A stretch of DNA of 64,000 nucleotides from Aspergillus flavus (lineage: Eukaryota; Ascomycota; Eurotiomycetes; Eurotiales; Aspergillaceae), in contig NC_092406.1 of the NCBI RefSeq assembly GCF_009017415.1, forward strand, positions 5,332,001 through 5,396,000, read 5' to 3'. Numbering within the stretch: the first letter of the stretch is position 1; each line of letters begins with the position of its first letter. The notes below the pieces were generated by a model. The model was given only the letters and a program-made list of their open reading frames with translations. It did not search any database and had not been told where the DNA came from. Below, in pieces: positions 46,174 to 58,869 of this stretch. The position numbers and the translations under genes were made by a program.

Positions 46174-47250
46174 ATGGTTATTGCAGTAAGGGGTCCTTAA
46201 GATAACAAAGAAAAGAGGAGCGACTCTTAAGTTAGCCACTAACTTCTTATTAACTCGATAGGCTGTGGGGCAACTATGCTCGACTGCGAGCATGACTGCC
46301 AATCTGGCCCAGTGCCAGATACTGGTGCGCAAAGCCGTTGCTGCTGGAGCTAGAGTACAGTATATGTCATTGACTTGCAGATTTCTGACTGATACATGAT
46401 CAGGCATTGTTTCTCCCTGAAGCGACAGACTATATAGGGTCCTCGCCAGCAGAAACAGTCTCACTTGCGCGCTCCGTGCATGATAGTGAATTCGTACTGG
46501 GCCTGCAGAAGGAGGCCGTGCAGTCTAATTTACACATAAATGTCGGCATTCATGAACCATCTCCGGATGGAAGAGTAAAGAATACCCTTATCTGGATCAA
46601 TGAAAAGGGCATCATTACACAGCGCTATCAGAAAGTTCATCTATTTGATGTAGAACTCAAAGGCGGTCCGGTACTGAAGGAGAGCGCGTGGGTTGCCCCA
46701 GAGAGTATAATATGAGTATCTAGTAGATTTACTGACTATTATTTTCAGGAGTGTCGAGAAAGGCATGGAAATTTTACCTCCATTCGAGACCCCTGTTGGA
46801 CATGTCGGCTTAGCTATATGCTTCGATGTAAGTCATCGGAAAAAGGCCTGATTTGGGGGTTTTTTGGATGAGTTTACTTATATCATCTTGCAGCTCCGGT
46901 TCCCCGAAATTAGTCTGGCTTTGAAGCGGCAAAATGCCCAGCTTATCACTTATCCTTCAGCATTCACGGTTCCCACGGGAAAGGCCCATTGGGAAACACT
47001 CCTACGGGCCAGGGCTATCGAGACTCAGTCATATGTGATAGCAGCGGCGCAAGCAGGGCCTCACAATGAAAAAAGAAGAAGCTATGGCCATTCGATGATT
47101 GTGAACCCCTGGGGAGAGATTGTAGCTCAGCTTGGCGACGAATATAGAGAACCGCAGATCGCCTTCGCGGATATTGATTTGGACCTTCTAGCGAAGGTTA
47201 GGAGAGAGATACCACTTCTTAGAAGGACAGATATATATCCAGAGGTATAA
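46174..47250 (+). CDS. NIT1: Nitrilase-superfamily amidase, NIT1 type (deaminated glutathione amidase)
   Basis: Repair enzyme predicted to hydrolyse deaminated glutathione, a side product of transaminases. Five exons, 46174-46185, 46262-46354, 46404-46687, 46749-46827 and 46894-47250, give 274 residues. The Glu-Lys-Cys triad is visible: Glu in LFLPEATDY, Lys in RYQKVHLFDVE, and Cys in GLAICFDLRFPE, the last formed across the fourth intron. The stretches AHWETLLRARAIETQ and KRRSYGHSMIVNPWG match the NIT1 branch better than the omega-amidase branch. The first exon is just twelve bases (Met-Val-Ile-Ala), found because the frame from 46262 (AVGQLCST) needs an upstream start and ATGGTTATTGCA is followed by GTAAGG. 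The donor GTGGGT ends exon 3. Confidence 0.9.
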
Positions 47251-47630
47251 TGGCCTAATCCGTGGTAGTGGTAACTGGGCGGGGATATAAGTAGACCAAT
47301 CATCGTGTATAAACCGTTACCCGATAATATCGGAGAAGGCTGAGACTAGACAATAAATAGAATGCTATTTGCGATTGGACATTTGTATTCTTTGCTTTTG
47401 CGCAACTTTCTAAAGCAATTGGTGAAAGCATCCCAGAATATAGGTGGACAGAGTACATGCAGAATTTAAGAAGAAAAAAGAACATAGGAAAGGGAATAAA
47501 AAGACCTGTCTAGACTGAGCTGGCGAATCATATCCGCTAGCACAGGTACAACATCTCATCCGAAACTGTTTTCCATGTCCGACCGCTCTATGTACAATGT
47601 ACAAGGAAATACTCAGGACAGATTTGTCCT
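47251..47630. other. Convergent 3' intergenic region
   Basis: Between NIT1 and the complex I subunit gene. Nothing else is seen. Confidence 0.6.
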
Positions 47631-48084
47631 TTACTTCCTCTGAGCTTTCTCGGGGTCCTCCAGAATACCCTCGGCTTCCAGTCTCCGCCGTGCCTCTTCC
47701 AAAGCCCATGTTTGTATCCTGCCATGGAGTTAGTTTTGTGCACAAGTAGGTTTCCACATTTCATGTAGCATAGCGACTTCTGCTAATTATAGCGAGCTTG
47801 CCGAAGCCCAAGGGATTGACGTACGAGGTGTCTGGCTTGAAAACGTATGCGACACCGGCAACAAGCAAGCTGCCAATGAATCCGTAGTACCAGATGTTCT
47901 CCCAGCCTTCCTTCACGTACTTCTGGCCTGGCTTGACACCAAAAAGCCACCCAGTCGGAGGGTCGTAGTGATCTCCATGATCAGCGGCACGGAGGTTGGT
48001 ACGAGTCGAGAAACCCTGAATGTTCTGAGGTCTGCGCAAAAGGCAGCGGCTGCGAAGGCTATGCGACAAAGTACGAGCAGACAT
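47631..48084 (-). CDS. Mitochondrial complex I subunit NDUFB11/ESSS
   Basis: Accessory single-span subunit of NADH:ubiquinone oxidoreductase in the inner membrane. Two exons, 48084-47825 and 47718-47631, give 115 residues. The N-terminus (MSARTLSHSLRSRCLLRR) is a basic amphipathic presequence. The conserved block PPTGWLFGVKPGQKYVKEGW precedes the span WYYGFIGSLLVAGVAYVF. The spliced tail TWALEEARRRLEAEGIL is charged and helical, as in fungal ESSS proteins; the unspliced frame would end in an unrelated tail. ATG at 48180 is in frame but would put 32 residues before the presequence. A pair of CCAAT boxes lies about 160 bp upstream. Confidence 0.87.
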
Positions 48085-48753
48085 TGCGGCTATGAAGGGT
48101 AGCGGAGAATCTAACGAATTCCTGGTCCTTAAAGCAGTCGATGATAAGGGACAGGCGTGGCGGGTTGAGGCCCCTGTCAAGCAGGAAAGGACGGTCGGGT
48201 TAAGACGTTAAATTCGATGTTCCTTCGACCAGCGATGATAATGATTGGTCCAATTGATCAGTTCCTGATCCGACCGCTGTCGTTGAAGGGGCAGGAGGCG
48301 TTAAGTTGGAGGGGTGATGGTTTGAACAGCGGTTGATGTTCAGAAGCCGCAAAAGGCCGATGGAGTCATTACGCTAGTCCCGATCGGGTCAGTTCGCATA
48401 CCGTCTTTATGCCTGTATTTCAAGGTGTAAATGCTGCCTGAGGCATTATAAATCGACGCGCGCGACGCGTCTAGTGATTCCCTTATCGCATCTCCATCTA
48501 AGGTCCGTGATTCAGGCGATTGCATGCGTCAAGACACAAATCCTACTCGAGTTAGATTCATGCATGTCAATTCCTTGAATGATCTCCAGAATTGGGAAAT
48601 ACTCGTCTTCTATATTCTTCATCTCAGTACGTCGACTAACTCGTATACATTTTCCGCAGGTCATGCAGGCTTTTCATTACTAACTATATCCACTTAAGAC
48701 TAACTAATCGAGATGCTCTGCTGCTCTCGTACAGAAGACGAGCAGCTCTAAAT
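48085..48753. other. Divergent intergenic region
   Basis: Shared promoter region of the complex I subunit (minus) and DNA2 (plus). It contains a palindromic CCAAT pair at 48244-48254. No gene is seen. Confidence 0.6.
48244..48254. promoter_or_regulatory. Palindromic CCAAT pair
   Basis: ATTGGTCCAAT reads as a CCAAT box on both strands, about 160 bp upstream of the complex I subunit start. CCAAT boxes are bound by the HAP complex, which controls respiratory genes in fungi; function here is inferred from position. Confidence 0.35.
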
Positions 48754-51700
48754 ATGAACCCCATAAATAAGAACACCAATTCATATCCTATTTCCTCGAA
48801 TTCCCGCTCGAAGCTGAATGCTTTTCGGTACATCAGAGATGATAAAAGTATTGAAAAATCACCGTCTAAGAAATCCCCGTCCAAATCGCCGTCCAAATCG
48901 CCCATAAAACCAGCACATGCGAACAAGGAGAATCAATCATCGTGGCTGAATGGTGTCACTCATTCAGATCAAGCCGAATCGACCAAAAGAGAAGCTTCGG
49001 TTGATAAATCAGATGCGAAGGCAACCAAGGAATGCCCTCAAACTCCTGGAAATAGGATTCCATTGGCAGATTTGATTAGCAATACTGAAGATGCCATCAG
49101 CCAAGCCCCAGCGCCAGAGTTTACACCTGAAGACTATGTCATTTGGCAGCATGTCCCCGTGAGTTCAAACCCGGACACGATGTCTCAAACGCCTGCAACA
49201 CAAGCCAGAAAACGCCGGCATATCTCTTCACCAACCAGTTCGCCATTGGCTGGAAATTCGAAAGGTGCAGATCAAGAATCTCTTGACATGCATACGCCAT
49301 TGCAAGGGCTTCAAAGGACTCCACAGAACGACCTCGCTACCGAACTATGGAACAACTATGTGGGTAAACTCACTGCCAACGGCAATGGAACTCTACCACC
49401 ACCTCAGTTCACACACCTTCTTTCCTCCTCACCACAGACTCCCGCACCGGCCAGGACAGGTCGCGATTCATCTGGCTTAAGACGATCAAATAGTTGCAAT
49501 GCCGAATGGCCCAGTTCTAAAGCTAAACGAAGGAGGGTCGATGGCGGAGGCATTGGCACAGGCCGCGGCATCTTTTCTCGGACAAGAAGCAATGTCGTTG
49601 ACTCGGGAGGTATCAATTCGTCTAAGATCAATTTTCTCGTGGAAAGGATCGAAAAGAGTCTCCGAGATGCGCCCAAGTCACCGAAATCCCACATCGTTGC
49701 AGCCGATTCATCGCCTGTGCCTAGACGCAAAGGCATGCAACGAAGTCGGTCAGCGTCTCCCATGCAAGATAGACCTGGCCACCATTCTTCGTCTAAAGCA
49801 AATCGGGTTAACAAGGCCAGTGAAGTCTATCCTGAACCCCAAGACAAAGAGCAGGCCTCTTCGTCTGAGTTCGGGGACGACGACTTTGATCAAGGGTTTT
49901 TTGAACTTGCAGAAGCCTCTATGGATCCATTTGTTGACCATGGTAGCTTACCAGGCGCAATGGATACTGGGGGAGATACGACGTTCCTTTCGACGAACGC
50001 CAACGAGCCACATAATGCAAAGCAAAACCCCCATGCCCATCCAACGACTCTGAATTCAGAAGCGGGACCTAACGAGAAAATGGACTATTCCCTCAATACG
50101 GCTGACTTTGATGATGATGAATTTGATGACTTTTCGGATAATATAGATGAAATCCTTGCCGAGTGCGACGCGGCTCCAAATAAAAAGCTAGTGAGGCCCA
50201 TCCCAAAGAATAATACGACCTCCAACCTATCTGGACTGGAAAGTGGCACAGATAGCTCGTCTACGGTGATGGTGAAGCCAGTCCAAGGGGTGAACGTGCC
50301 ACAGGGGGAATCCTCTAGTGACGAGTTTAACGATGATGAATTTGACATGGAGGCTATCGAGCAGTCTATGAGACAGTCAGGTGCAGATGGAGCAAACTAT
50401 GTTTGTCACTCTTAGTGGGTATATTTACTAGATATTTGCTAAGTATATTATAAATAGAATTTTAGTCGGCAAGCCATCAAGCGCTACTTGATTGTTGATA
50501 TTGCTGAGTCTACCTATACTACCGAAAAGGGGCGCCTCCAGCCAGAAAAGGTTTGCCGTTGCATACTCTAGAAGCCGCACAGGTAGAAGCTGACATTGTA
50601 ATCAGGTGTTGTCTGTACAAGATGAAAGAACCTCTCAGAAGAAGGTCGTTGTCCTGCGGGAATCATGGTTTGATAGTCCATGTTACAAAGATTCATACAT
50701 TCACTTGATCGGTGATTTTGATACAGCAGGCCATTGCATCGTCAATAATTCTTACAACATGATCATTCTTCACCCGGACCATTTAGTTTCGGCGACAATT
50801 GTCGCGGATTCGATTGGTTGCCAGCGGCGAGCTGTGCTTCAAGACCGTATTAAAAACACCGGTGACATTGGAAAGCCCCAAGTTTTTGGGAATATCTTCC
50901 ATGAAGTCTTCCAAGAGGCAATGAAGGCCAATCAATGGGACATATTTTCACTAAGGTCCTTGGTCGAAATGGTCATTGTGAAGCATATTGAGGAACTGTA
51001 CTTGATCCACATGAGCATTCCTGAAGCTATCGATTATGTGATGGGCAAAATCCCAGCCTTGATCTCATGGGCAGACACTTTCCTTAAGGAAAAGCCGAGC
51101 GTGAGTGGATTTTTCAGCAACATACGACAGTACGCGTACTAACATTCATCAATAGGCGCAATCCCTTGTTGAAGACCGAAATAGCTCCAAGCTCCGCCTG
51201 AGTATCAACAAGCTACTTGAGGTTGAAGAACACATCTGGTCTCCAATGTATGGATTAAAAGGCAATATCGATGCTACTGTGCAAGTTGCCTGCCATGATG
51301 GCGAGGGCAACAAGAATCTGGTTGTGCCCCTTGAGCTTAAGACGGGTAACAGAGACACAAATCATGCTCATAGGGCCCAGACGGCTCTCTATACCCTTCT
51401 CCTTTCTGATCGCTACGGTGAGCCTAGGCCTTGTCACTAATAGTTGCGCTTATTCTAACCTGACCTATCTTCATCAGATGTGGAAGTTACATTCGGCCTT
51501 CTCTATTACCTCGAGACGTCGAAAATTTTCCGAATTCGTGGCATTCGTCATGAGCTCCTCCAGATGATACAAGCGCGAAATCGAGTAGCTGGCTATATGT
51601 GCCGAAGAACCCAACTACCACCCATGGTTAAAAGGCAGGCTTTGTGCAATAAATGCTTCTCCAAGACGCCTTGCTTTATCTATCACAAGCTGGTTGATGA

Positions 51701-53993
51701 TGGAGACGGCGAATCAAGCGGGCTCGGTGATGAGTTCGTGAAGGCTATGGACCACCTGACACCCAGAGATAGTGACTTTTTCCGAAAATGGGATGATCTG
51801 CTCACGAAGGAGGAGCAAAGTATGATGAGATTCAAGCGGGAGCTTTGGACATTGCTAAGCAGCGAGCGGGAGGCTCTCGGCCGGTGCTTCAGCAACATTG
51901 TAATCGAGCCAGGGTCAGCCTTTGAAGACAAAGACGGGGTAAAGATAAATCGCTATCGCTATACCTTTGTCAAAAGACAGCCAACACTATCTTTTTCTTT
52001 TTCTGAGTCACAGCTCACAGTTGGAGAGCCGATCGTGATATCTGATGAAAAGGGTCACTTTGCGCTTGCTAATGGCTATGTCGTGCAAGTCAGTCCGCAA
52101 CGCATCTCTGTGGCAGTGGATCGCCGACTGCACAATGCCAGAACCAAGTCCAAAGGCTTCGATGCCAAAATGAATCAGACATTCAGGGGCATAATGGAAA
52201 TTCCTGGTGCCGATGCTGCTTCCTCAAATTCATCAAATGAACCAGAAGAAGAGGTCGTTTACCGACTGGATAAAGACGAGTTCAGTAATGGCATGGCCAT
52301 TGTTCGAGCAAATCTAGTTGCTATGATGGAAAGAGACTTGTTTCAGGCCAAGAATCTTAGGAGACTGATCGTTGAAGGATCCGCGCCCACATTTCAACCC
52401 ACATTGTCAGCGTACAAGATGTCTGACACCGACAGAGCAAGCCTAAATGTTGATCAGAAACGAGCTATTGATAAAGTAATGAGCGCTAAGGACTATGCTT
52501 TGGTTTTGGGAATGCCGGGGACAGGCAAGACGACAACCATTGCCCACATAATTCGTGCATTAGTATCGCAAGGGAAAAGTGTGCTCCTGACATCATACAC
52601 TCATACAGCAGTTGACAACATACTTTTGAAGATTCGAGATGACAACATTCGTATCTTACGCATTGGAGCTGCAGCGAAAGTGCATCCTGAGGTTCAGCAA
52701 TTTGCCGACCTTGCGGCAGTTCCCAAAAACACAATCGAAGAACTTCAGGGGGCATATGAGGACTCGCAGGTTGTTGCAACAACCTGTCTTGGAATCGGCC
52801 ACAGCGTTTTTAGTCAGCGCATATTCGATTATTGCATTGTCGACGAAGCCTCTCAGATCACCTTGCCTGTATGTTTAGGTCCGATCCGAATGGCAAGGAC
52901 ATTCATTCTGGTCGGCGATCATTACCAACTGCCACCTCTTGTGCAAAATAAGGAGGCTCAAGAAGGGGGGCTCGATGTTAGTCTCTTCAAGCTTCTCTCA
53001 GATTCTCATCCGGCATCAGTCGTCAATCTTGAACATCAGTATCGAATGTGCAAAGACATTATGCTCCTCTCAAATACCCTCATATACTCAGGGCAGCTCA
53101 AATGTGGTACCCAGGAGGTTGCTGCGCGATCTTTGGAGGTTCCCAATATTGGCGGTCTCAGACATCTTCATTTGGACCATTTCCAGCCCCCAGGGCAAAG
53201 GCAGCTCTGTTTAGGTACAAGTCAGGGTCGCTGCTGGCTTCGCGATTTGGTCGACCCATCCGCCAAAACCCGCCTTGTTAACACAGACACCCTAGCCACA
53301 CCAGCCTTAGACGTCGCACAGGGGTCGCGTATCGTCAACCCTACCGAGGCAACACTTTGCGCCCAACTCGTAGAAGCCTTCATCTCTTGCGGTATACCAG
53401 CACGAAGCATTGGTGTCATAACGTTCTACCGCAGCCAACTTTCGCTTCTGAAACAGAATTTGCGCCGTCACCTGCCGGATCTCGAAATGCACACCGCAGA
53501 CAAATTTCAAGGACGTGACAAAGAAGTTGTGGTACTGAGCTGTGTGCGCAGCAATTCAGACAACCATGTCGGCGATCTTCTCCGTGACTGGAGACGGGTT
53601 AACGTTGCTTTTACCCGGGCACGAACCAAGCTCCTTGTTGTTGGGAGCAAGAGCACTCTTCGTGGCGGTAATGAGCTGCTAGGCAAATATGTGAAGCTTG
53701 TCGAAGAGCAAGGTTGGGTATATAATTTACCAAAGGGCGCTGTGGAAGATCACGTCTTCGACTCTGACAACATCCATACACAACCCCAGCCACAAGAAGG
53801 ATCAACACCCAGTCCGAAGAGGAGTCCAACCTCTCAAAAGAAGGTCCGCAACCCTCTAAGTCCAGCACAAGCCCGAAATGCTCCGAAGGGTCTCAAGAAG
53901 CCCGCAAAAAAGGGAGTTAAGCTGCTGAGTGGTAACAAGGTCCTTGGGAATAGACCAGTGCTTCAAGATGTGGTGAACGACCTTATTGGATGA
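48754..53993 (+). CDS. DNA2: DNA replication helicase/nuclease DNA2
   Basis: Nuclease-helicase that trims long flaps in Okazaki-fragment processing and resects DNA ends. Five exons, 48754-50400, 50458-50550, 50606-51100, 51156-51417 and 51478-53993, give 1670 residues. The N-terminal 550 residues are disordered, with minimal CDK-type SPSK repeats (residues 30-50) and acidic DDDEFDD patches. The nuclease domain has FGNIFHEVFQEAM, PLELKTGNR with Glu and Lys, and the Fe-S cysteines (GCQRRAV, then CRRTQLPP with ALCNKCFSKTPC). The superfamily 1 helicase shows Walker A GMPGTGKTTT near residue 1178, CIVDEASQ, GDHYQLPP, LEHQYRM, TADKFQGRDKE and NVAFTRARTK. The first intron is GTTTGT...AATAG, chosen because it restores NFSRQAIKRYLIVD. 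High confidence. Confidence 0.96.
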
Positions 53994-54449
53994 TTGTAGC
54001 CATTTAACATATTTGATTTTTTTTTGTACTCTCTTGGGTACGTTTTCTGTTTATGGGTATTGTTTCGTTAGGGTTCATATATACTTTTAACTGGGGATTG
54101 GGCAAATGACTTAGAGGGACAGGAGCAGCTGGGACATCAGATTTTGGATACAGGTTGATACCATTATACGGTTGGCTTTATATATTGGATCAGTAATTCG
54201 TACTCTATATCTCAGCAGTTTTTCTTTATGTGCAATTCAATCTACAATGCAACTAACCGTAAAGAACAATGTAGAACAAGTCGTACATACGGCTCGCAGA
54301 CCCTAGCGTTTGAAGGTAAAGATGCATTGGTTGAGGTAACCAACTGATGACTATGCCAGGACATGTCACTTTTATGTTTAGGTTTCTCTCGGTTGATATC
54401 AGTTTGAATGTGTACACACCTAAAGCAGTGTGGGATATATGCTCCATTT
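53994..54449. other. Convergent 3' intergenic region
   Basis: Between DNA2 and the RPP40-like gene. Nothing else is seen. Confidence 0.6.
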
Positions 54450-56008
54450 CTAAACAATTGAGACGCCAACGTACTCCCAGCAAATGCATGAGCGACCTAT
54501 TTTAGATCTAGGATCAGAGCTCTTCTGCACATTATCACAAGTTTTGTTTACAGAAGGCAATGTCAGAACCGTATAACCGTCTTTTCCTTCCACAGCTTCC
54601 CTCCCCAGAGCACTCGCGGAGAAAGCAAACCAGGCCGAGGCCTCTGGACCTTTCGGGGCAGTTTCTTGTCTGGGAATCAAGTAGTCAGCATGCGATGCTC
54701 ATAAACTAACAGGGAGTTGGCGGATAGAATCAACAACATACAGTAGAGTAAGGAATAGCTCCATAATCCATTTGAGAGGGAGGAAACCATGCCATCTCAA
54801 ACTGACTATATCTGACGGTTTTGCTTCGTCGACGTGCGGTACGCTATAGCGACATAAGTATGGGTCTACATCGTCGCTCGCTAATACTCGAGGAGATCCG
54901 AGGGCCACCATCCCAAGCCATTCAGAGATTTCGTCACAGTTTTCCTTCAATTCCTGCTCTGGCGCCGTTCCTGTAATGTCCAATTCCTTAAAGGGTGGGA
55001 CGAGGATATCGCGGTAATCAGTGCGCACTGGTTCGCAGTCTACAATGTGAGGGTGGTTTCCTTTCAGGGAAGGATCGTCTAGTCATTCGTCAGTATGTGA
55101 ATAGAAGGGCGAAAAATGTGGGTTATAGTACCAGAGGAAACACCACTCGACTCCGATGCCAGGTCATAGAAGAGCCAGGCCACAGTGTGATTGAGAACAT
55201 TCTTGAATGCCCATACTAGTCTCTCAAAGCCTTTCTTACCGTGAAGCATTGATGGCAGCCGCAGGTTGATTTCCACGACTGTTGGAACATAAGTATATAA
55301 ATGTAGGGTGAAGATATGTCATATAGATACGTACGATATCTTTCCTTTGCATGTTTTCTGCCCCCACTACGGACGGGCTTTCCTGTTAGACCTGTCCGTT
55401 CAAATATCTCCTTGCCAAGCTCTAGTTTCAAGATTCCTAAATGTATGTCAGTCTGCAACAGTTGCCGGATGAACACTATGCCCGGAAACAGTATACCATA
55501 CCATCTCTCAGGGTAAATACGTTATCTGAACCAGGACGTCCCTCTGATATCATGAGAATATTTCCTAAACGTAGTTAGTATAGCCCCCATCTACAATATT
55601 GATCTCCATCGGATGAAGCGGGATCATTATAGTAGATTCTTAGGTACCAGATTTGATATAAGTATTGAAGAAGTCTCCCTCAAGCAGAGACGACAGTGAC
55701 ATGAACACTCTAGCATATCGCAGCTTGGGAAGCTTAGTATTTAAGGAGCTCTCAATGGATTTGTACGTTGCTTCAGGCAATATAACCTCCACCTATTCAT
55801 ACCTGATCAACTAAGGAATTCCAAACGAGGGAAGTGATAATGGAGGAATAAAAGGGACAATTACCGTGTGCACGAACGGATGTCCCCGAATGGCCGAAAA
55901 GGGCGACTTTTTCACGGGTGGCTGTTTGGGGTCGATGAAGGAAGGCAGTTGAGCCACTGCCGTGTAGCATTTCTCGCGCCTAGACGCGTCATCTTCCAGA
56001 TCGAACAT
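54450..56008 (-). CDS. RNase P/MRP protein subunit RPP40-like
   Basis: Predicted nucleolar protein subunit of ribonuclease P or MRP, which process tRNA and rRNA precursors. Seven exons fit in phase: 56008-55865, 55792-55648, 55564-55502, 55436-55335, 55278-55132, 55078-54742 and 54669-54450, giving 385 residues. The start is MFDLEDDASRREKCY. Recognisable stretches are VEVILPEATYKSIESSL, NILMISEGRPGSDNVFTLR, SMLHGKKGFERLVWAFKNVL, ISEWLGMVALGSPRVLASDD and VSLRWHGFLPLKWIMELFLT, with a C-terminal CICWEYVGVSI. The kernel and EWLG-like motif agree with my memory of the fungal RPP40 family. Five introns are phase 1 or 2, so the uninterrupted phase agreement supports the model. It is the most intron-dense gene in the window. 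Confidence 0.83.
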
Positions 56009-56962
56009 AGCGATTCTGTCTTGGGCAATCTCTATATATATGTAGCCCTATACGCCGAGATTTTGAGATCAAATCAAACGGCGCGCTGTGGTTGGTTGGA
56101 AGAATCTGTTAAAGGTTATTAGTCTGAAGAACAACAATGGAGAATTATCTCGGTCTTCTGGCAATGCTCTACCTACTGTGAGCAAATGAGGAATTAATAA
56201 TAATGAGAGATCATCAAATCGGTTGTGTTGACAGTTCGTCAGAAACGACTTGACATTGAAATTTGATGTCTTTTGGATGCGATGGAAAAGCGGACATCAT
56301 CTGATTGGACAATGGGCCCCAAAAAGTAAACGGATTCGGTCGTCATCTTCGATTCTATAAACCTATTTCAAATCCAATCATTACATTCAGGAAAAGATAT
56401 GTAGTGATTATTTGAAGTGTATTGCTTATAGCAGGGTTCTCTATGTTGTCTCTCGCTTTCTCCTGACTTTTTGTCTTCTTGAATTGTTTCATACAACTAT
56501 AATGATTGATGTGGCGAAAATATATCTCGAACAACAATGGAAGCGGGTTAACGACTTTCCACAGTTTAGTATAAATATTTGTACAGGTTCACTTTTAGCA
56601 CCAGATATGAACAGCGAAGAAACACAATGCGCCGAACTGGTAATTGCTGATATCAATGATACGCCATCGGTGTATGAAGTTCTCAGTGTCTAAGGCACCA
56701 AGGCACCAATTAGCTTGGTCATCCGCCTTTATCATTGCCGCCGCTACTCCAAACATCGATATGCAACGCACGATTTCTCCGCGCAACTACTACGTAGTAG
56801 TGCTCTATATACTTTGGTCGCAATTCCCGGGTAACCACCTAAACTCGTTCGCGAAAGCTCCTTCCAACTCTTATTGACCACAGCCCCTCGGGGCATCAAC
56901 GTGGGTTGCTCCTGCCATCGCCGCCATCGTCACGACTCCGCCAGGGACAGCAGCTACGAACA
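56009..56962. other. Divergent intergenic region
   Basis: Promoter region between the RPP40-like gene (minus) and THO3 (plus). The open frame at 56412-56693 is not convincing. Confidence 0.55.
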
Positions 56963-58256
56963 ATGGCACCTCCCCGCCGCAATCTACTTCCCAAAGAGCG
57001 ATTCGCATTCTCATTTGGGAGCCTCAAGACTCAGAGCTATCATGACCCTATTGCGCGAACGCCCGGATCTCATACGTGCGTTTCCGTCCAAGAAAACTGT
57101 TGCAGCTGCACAACACCTCCCAGATCAGGTTCAAGCTGATAGTATATATCTTTCTTGGCAGAATCCGAACGATAGCATGGAACCCTACCGGCCAGCTTAT
57201 CGCTACAGGCTCAGCGGACCGTACCCTTCGAATCTGGAACCCTGAGCGCGCGCAAGTCAAATACTCGACTGACCTCCGCGGTCACACCGCGGGGATCGAG
57301 AAAGTCTTATTTAACCCAGTTCGAGACTCGGAGCTAGCCAGCTGTTCTTCTGATGGTACCGTGCGCTTCTGGGATGTTCGCTCGAAGACTTGTGTGAGCC
57401 GTCTAGATGTCGGCGGCGAAGCATTCACCTTGTCTTGGTCGGCTGATGGGAGTACAATGGTGGTTGGAAGGAAGGTGAGGAGAGCTCCTTTGAGTTTGTA
57501 TAGGGTAGACAAGTGACTGAAACATGGACTGACTGGTATAATTTTAATCACTAGGATGATACTCTGATACCAGTCTCCATTGAATCACCTTCTACCCCAA
57601 CTGTGCTCGAAAACGGAGTAATAAATGTCCCATCCACGCAGTCCCAGAAACCGATCGCAGGCCCAACCACCTACAAAGTCCTAGATTCCCATCCACAGCC
57701 CATCCAAACAAACGCAACAACCTTTTCTCATCACATCTCCACGCCAACTTCGCCCGATCTTCACCTCTTCGCAACCACCGGCGAAGGCACAGTCAAAATA
57801 TTATCCTACCCATCCTTCGACGTCCTCCACACCCTTAATGCTCACACATCCGCCTGCCTTTCCATTGCCCTCGCACCTACTGGACGCTATCTCGCCGTCG
57901 GCGGCAGCGACGCCCTTATCTCTCTCTGGGATACATCGGATTGGATTTGTCGACGCACCGTGTCTAGTAATAATGGTGGGGCCGTCCGCGGGGTGAGCTG
58001 GAGCTTTGACGGAAGATTTATTTGCGGTGCTTGTGACGAAGTAGGCTGCGGCGGTAATGGAATTGAGATCTTCCATGCTGAAACAGGCGAAAGCGTTTAT
58101 ACTGTTCCTACTGGTGGCGGGATGAATTCGGGCATTCCTGCCGTCGCATGGCATCCCTCGCGTTATTGGCTTGCGTACTCTACTACAGCAGACGGTCCTG
58201 GAGGTGGCGGAGCCAGTGGCCTTAAGATTGTGGGAGCTGCGGGTGGGAGTCTCTGA
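56963..58256 (+). CDS. THO3: THO/TREX complex WD40 subunit THO3 (TEX1)
   Basis: Beta-propeller subunit of THO, which couples transcription to mRNA export in the nucleus. Three exons, 56963-57075, 57162-57474 and 57555-58256, give 375 residues. WD40 repeats are visible as IRTIAWNPTGQLIATGSADR with TLRIWN, then IEKVLFNPVRDSELASCSSD with TVRFWDVRSK, AFTLSWSADGSTMVVG, SPDLHLFATTGEGTVKIL, ACLSIALAPTGRYLAVGGSD with LISLWD, and VRGVSWSFDGRFICGACDE. The first exon (MAPPRRNLLPKERFA...PGSH) joins through a GTGCGT donor in phase 2 to IRTIAW, as in other fungal THO3 proteins. Without that intron the frame would stop after 60 codons. Confidence 0.92.
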
Positions 58257-58869
58257 TGGTTGTATGTTTAACGTACTGTGCGATCAGCTGTGACTGGATG
58301 CCTGGCCTACCGTATTCCGCAGAAAGGTCGAGTATTTCAGCCAACAGCTGAGAGTTTCCTCAACATGAATTATATACCCATGGTATCGCTATCCGGCAGT
58401 AAAAGAAGTTTGAGCTGCAAGTCATGTACAATGCACACAGTCAGACTTGTTGATAAAAGAGAAAAATCATAGTCATCAGATATAACCATAAAGAACTCGG
58501 GAGAAGGTAGAAAAGGTTTTTGAGTCCAGAAAGGACCTTGGCTTGTTTTTATCTAAGATGGTAATACGCTGAGGGAATAACACTAGTACTAAAGCTGTAT
58601 GCAATGCCTTTCCTTCCCTTCATGAACACCATTAACTCAGGACGCATTAGAAATATCATGAGCATCCACTGTCACAGTTTGGCTGCATAGGGGGCTCAAG
58701 ATGCGAACAGACATCTGTCCACTAGCCCTATTGGAGTTTGGATCTTGAAACTCTTGCAAGCAGCAAAGACCGCGTAGAGATGCATGTGTAGTAGATTGTC
58801 GGGTGGGAACTGACCACTTCAAGGGGTGAAGGTAGAAATCAAGCTCAAGATTTGGAGTAGAGTGATCTA
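58257..58869. other. Convergent 3' intergenic region
   Basis: Between THO3 and KAP120. Nothing else is seen. Confidence 0.6.

Noticed and set aside
49404..49814. 136-codon open frame opposite DNA2
   Set aside because: Antisense to the disordered N-terminal exon of DNA2, with no independent support.
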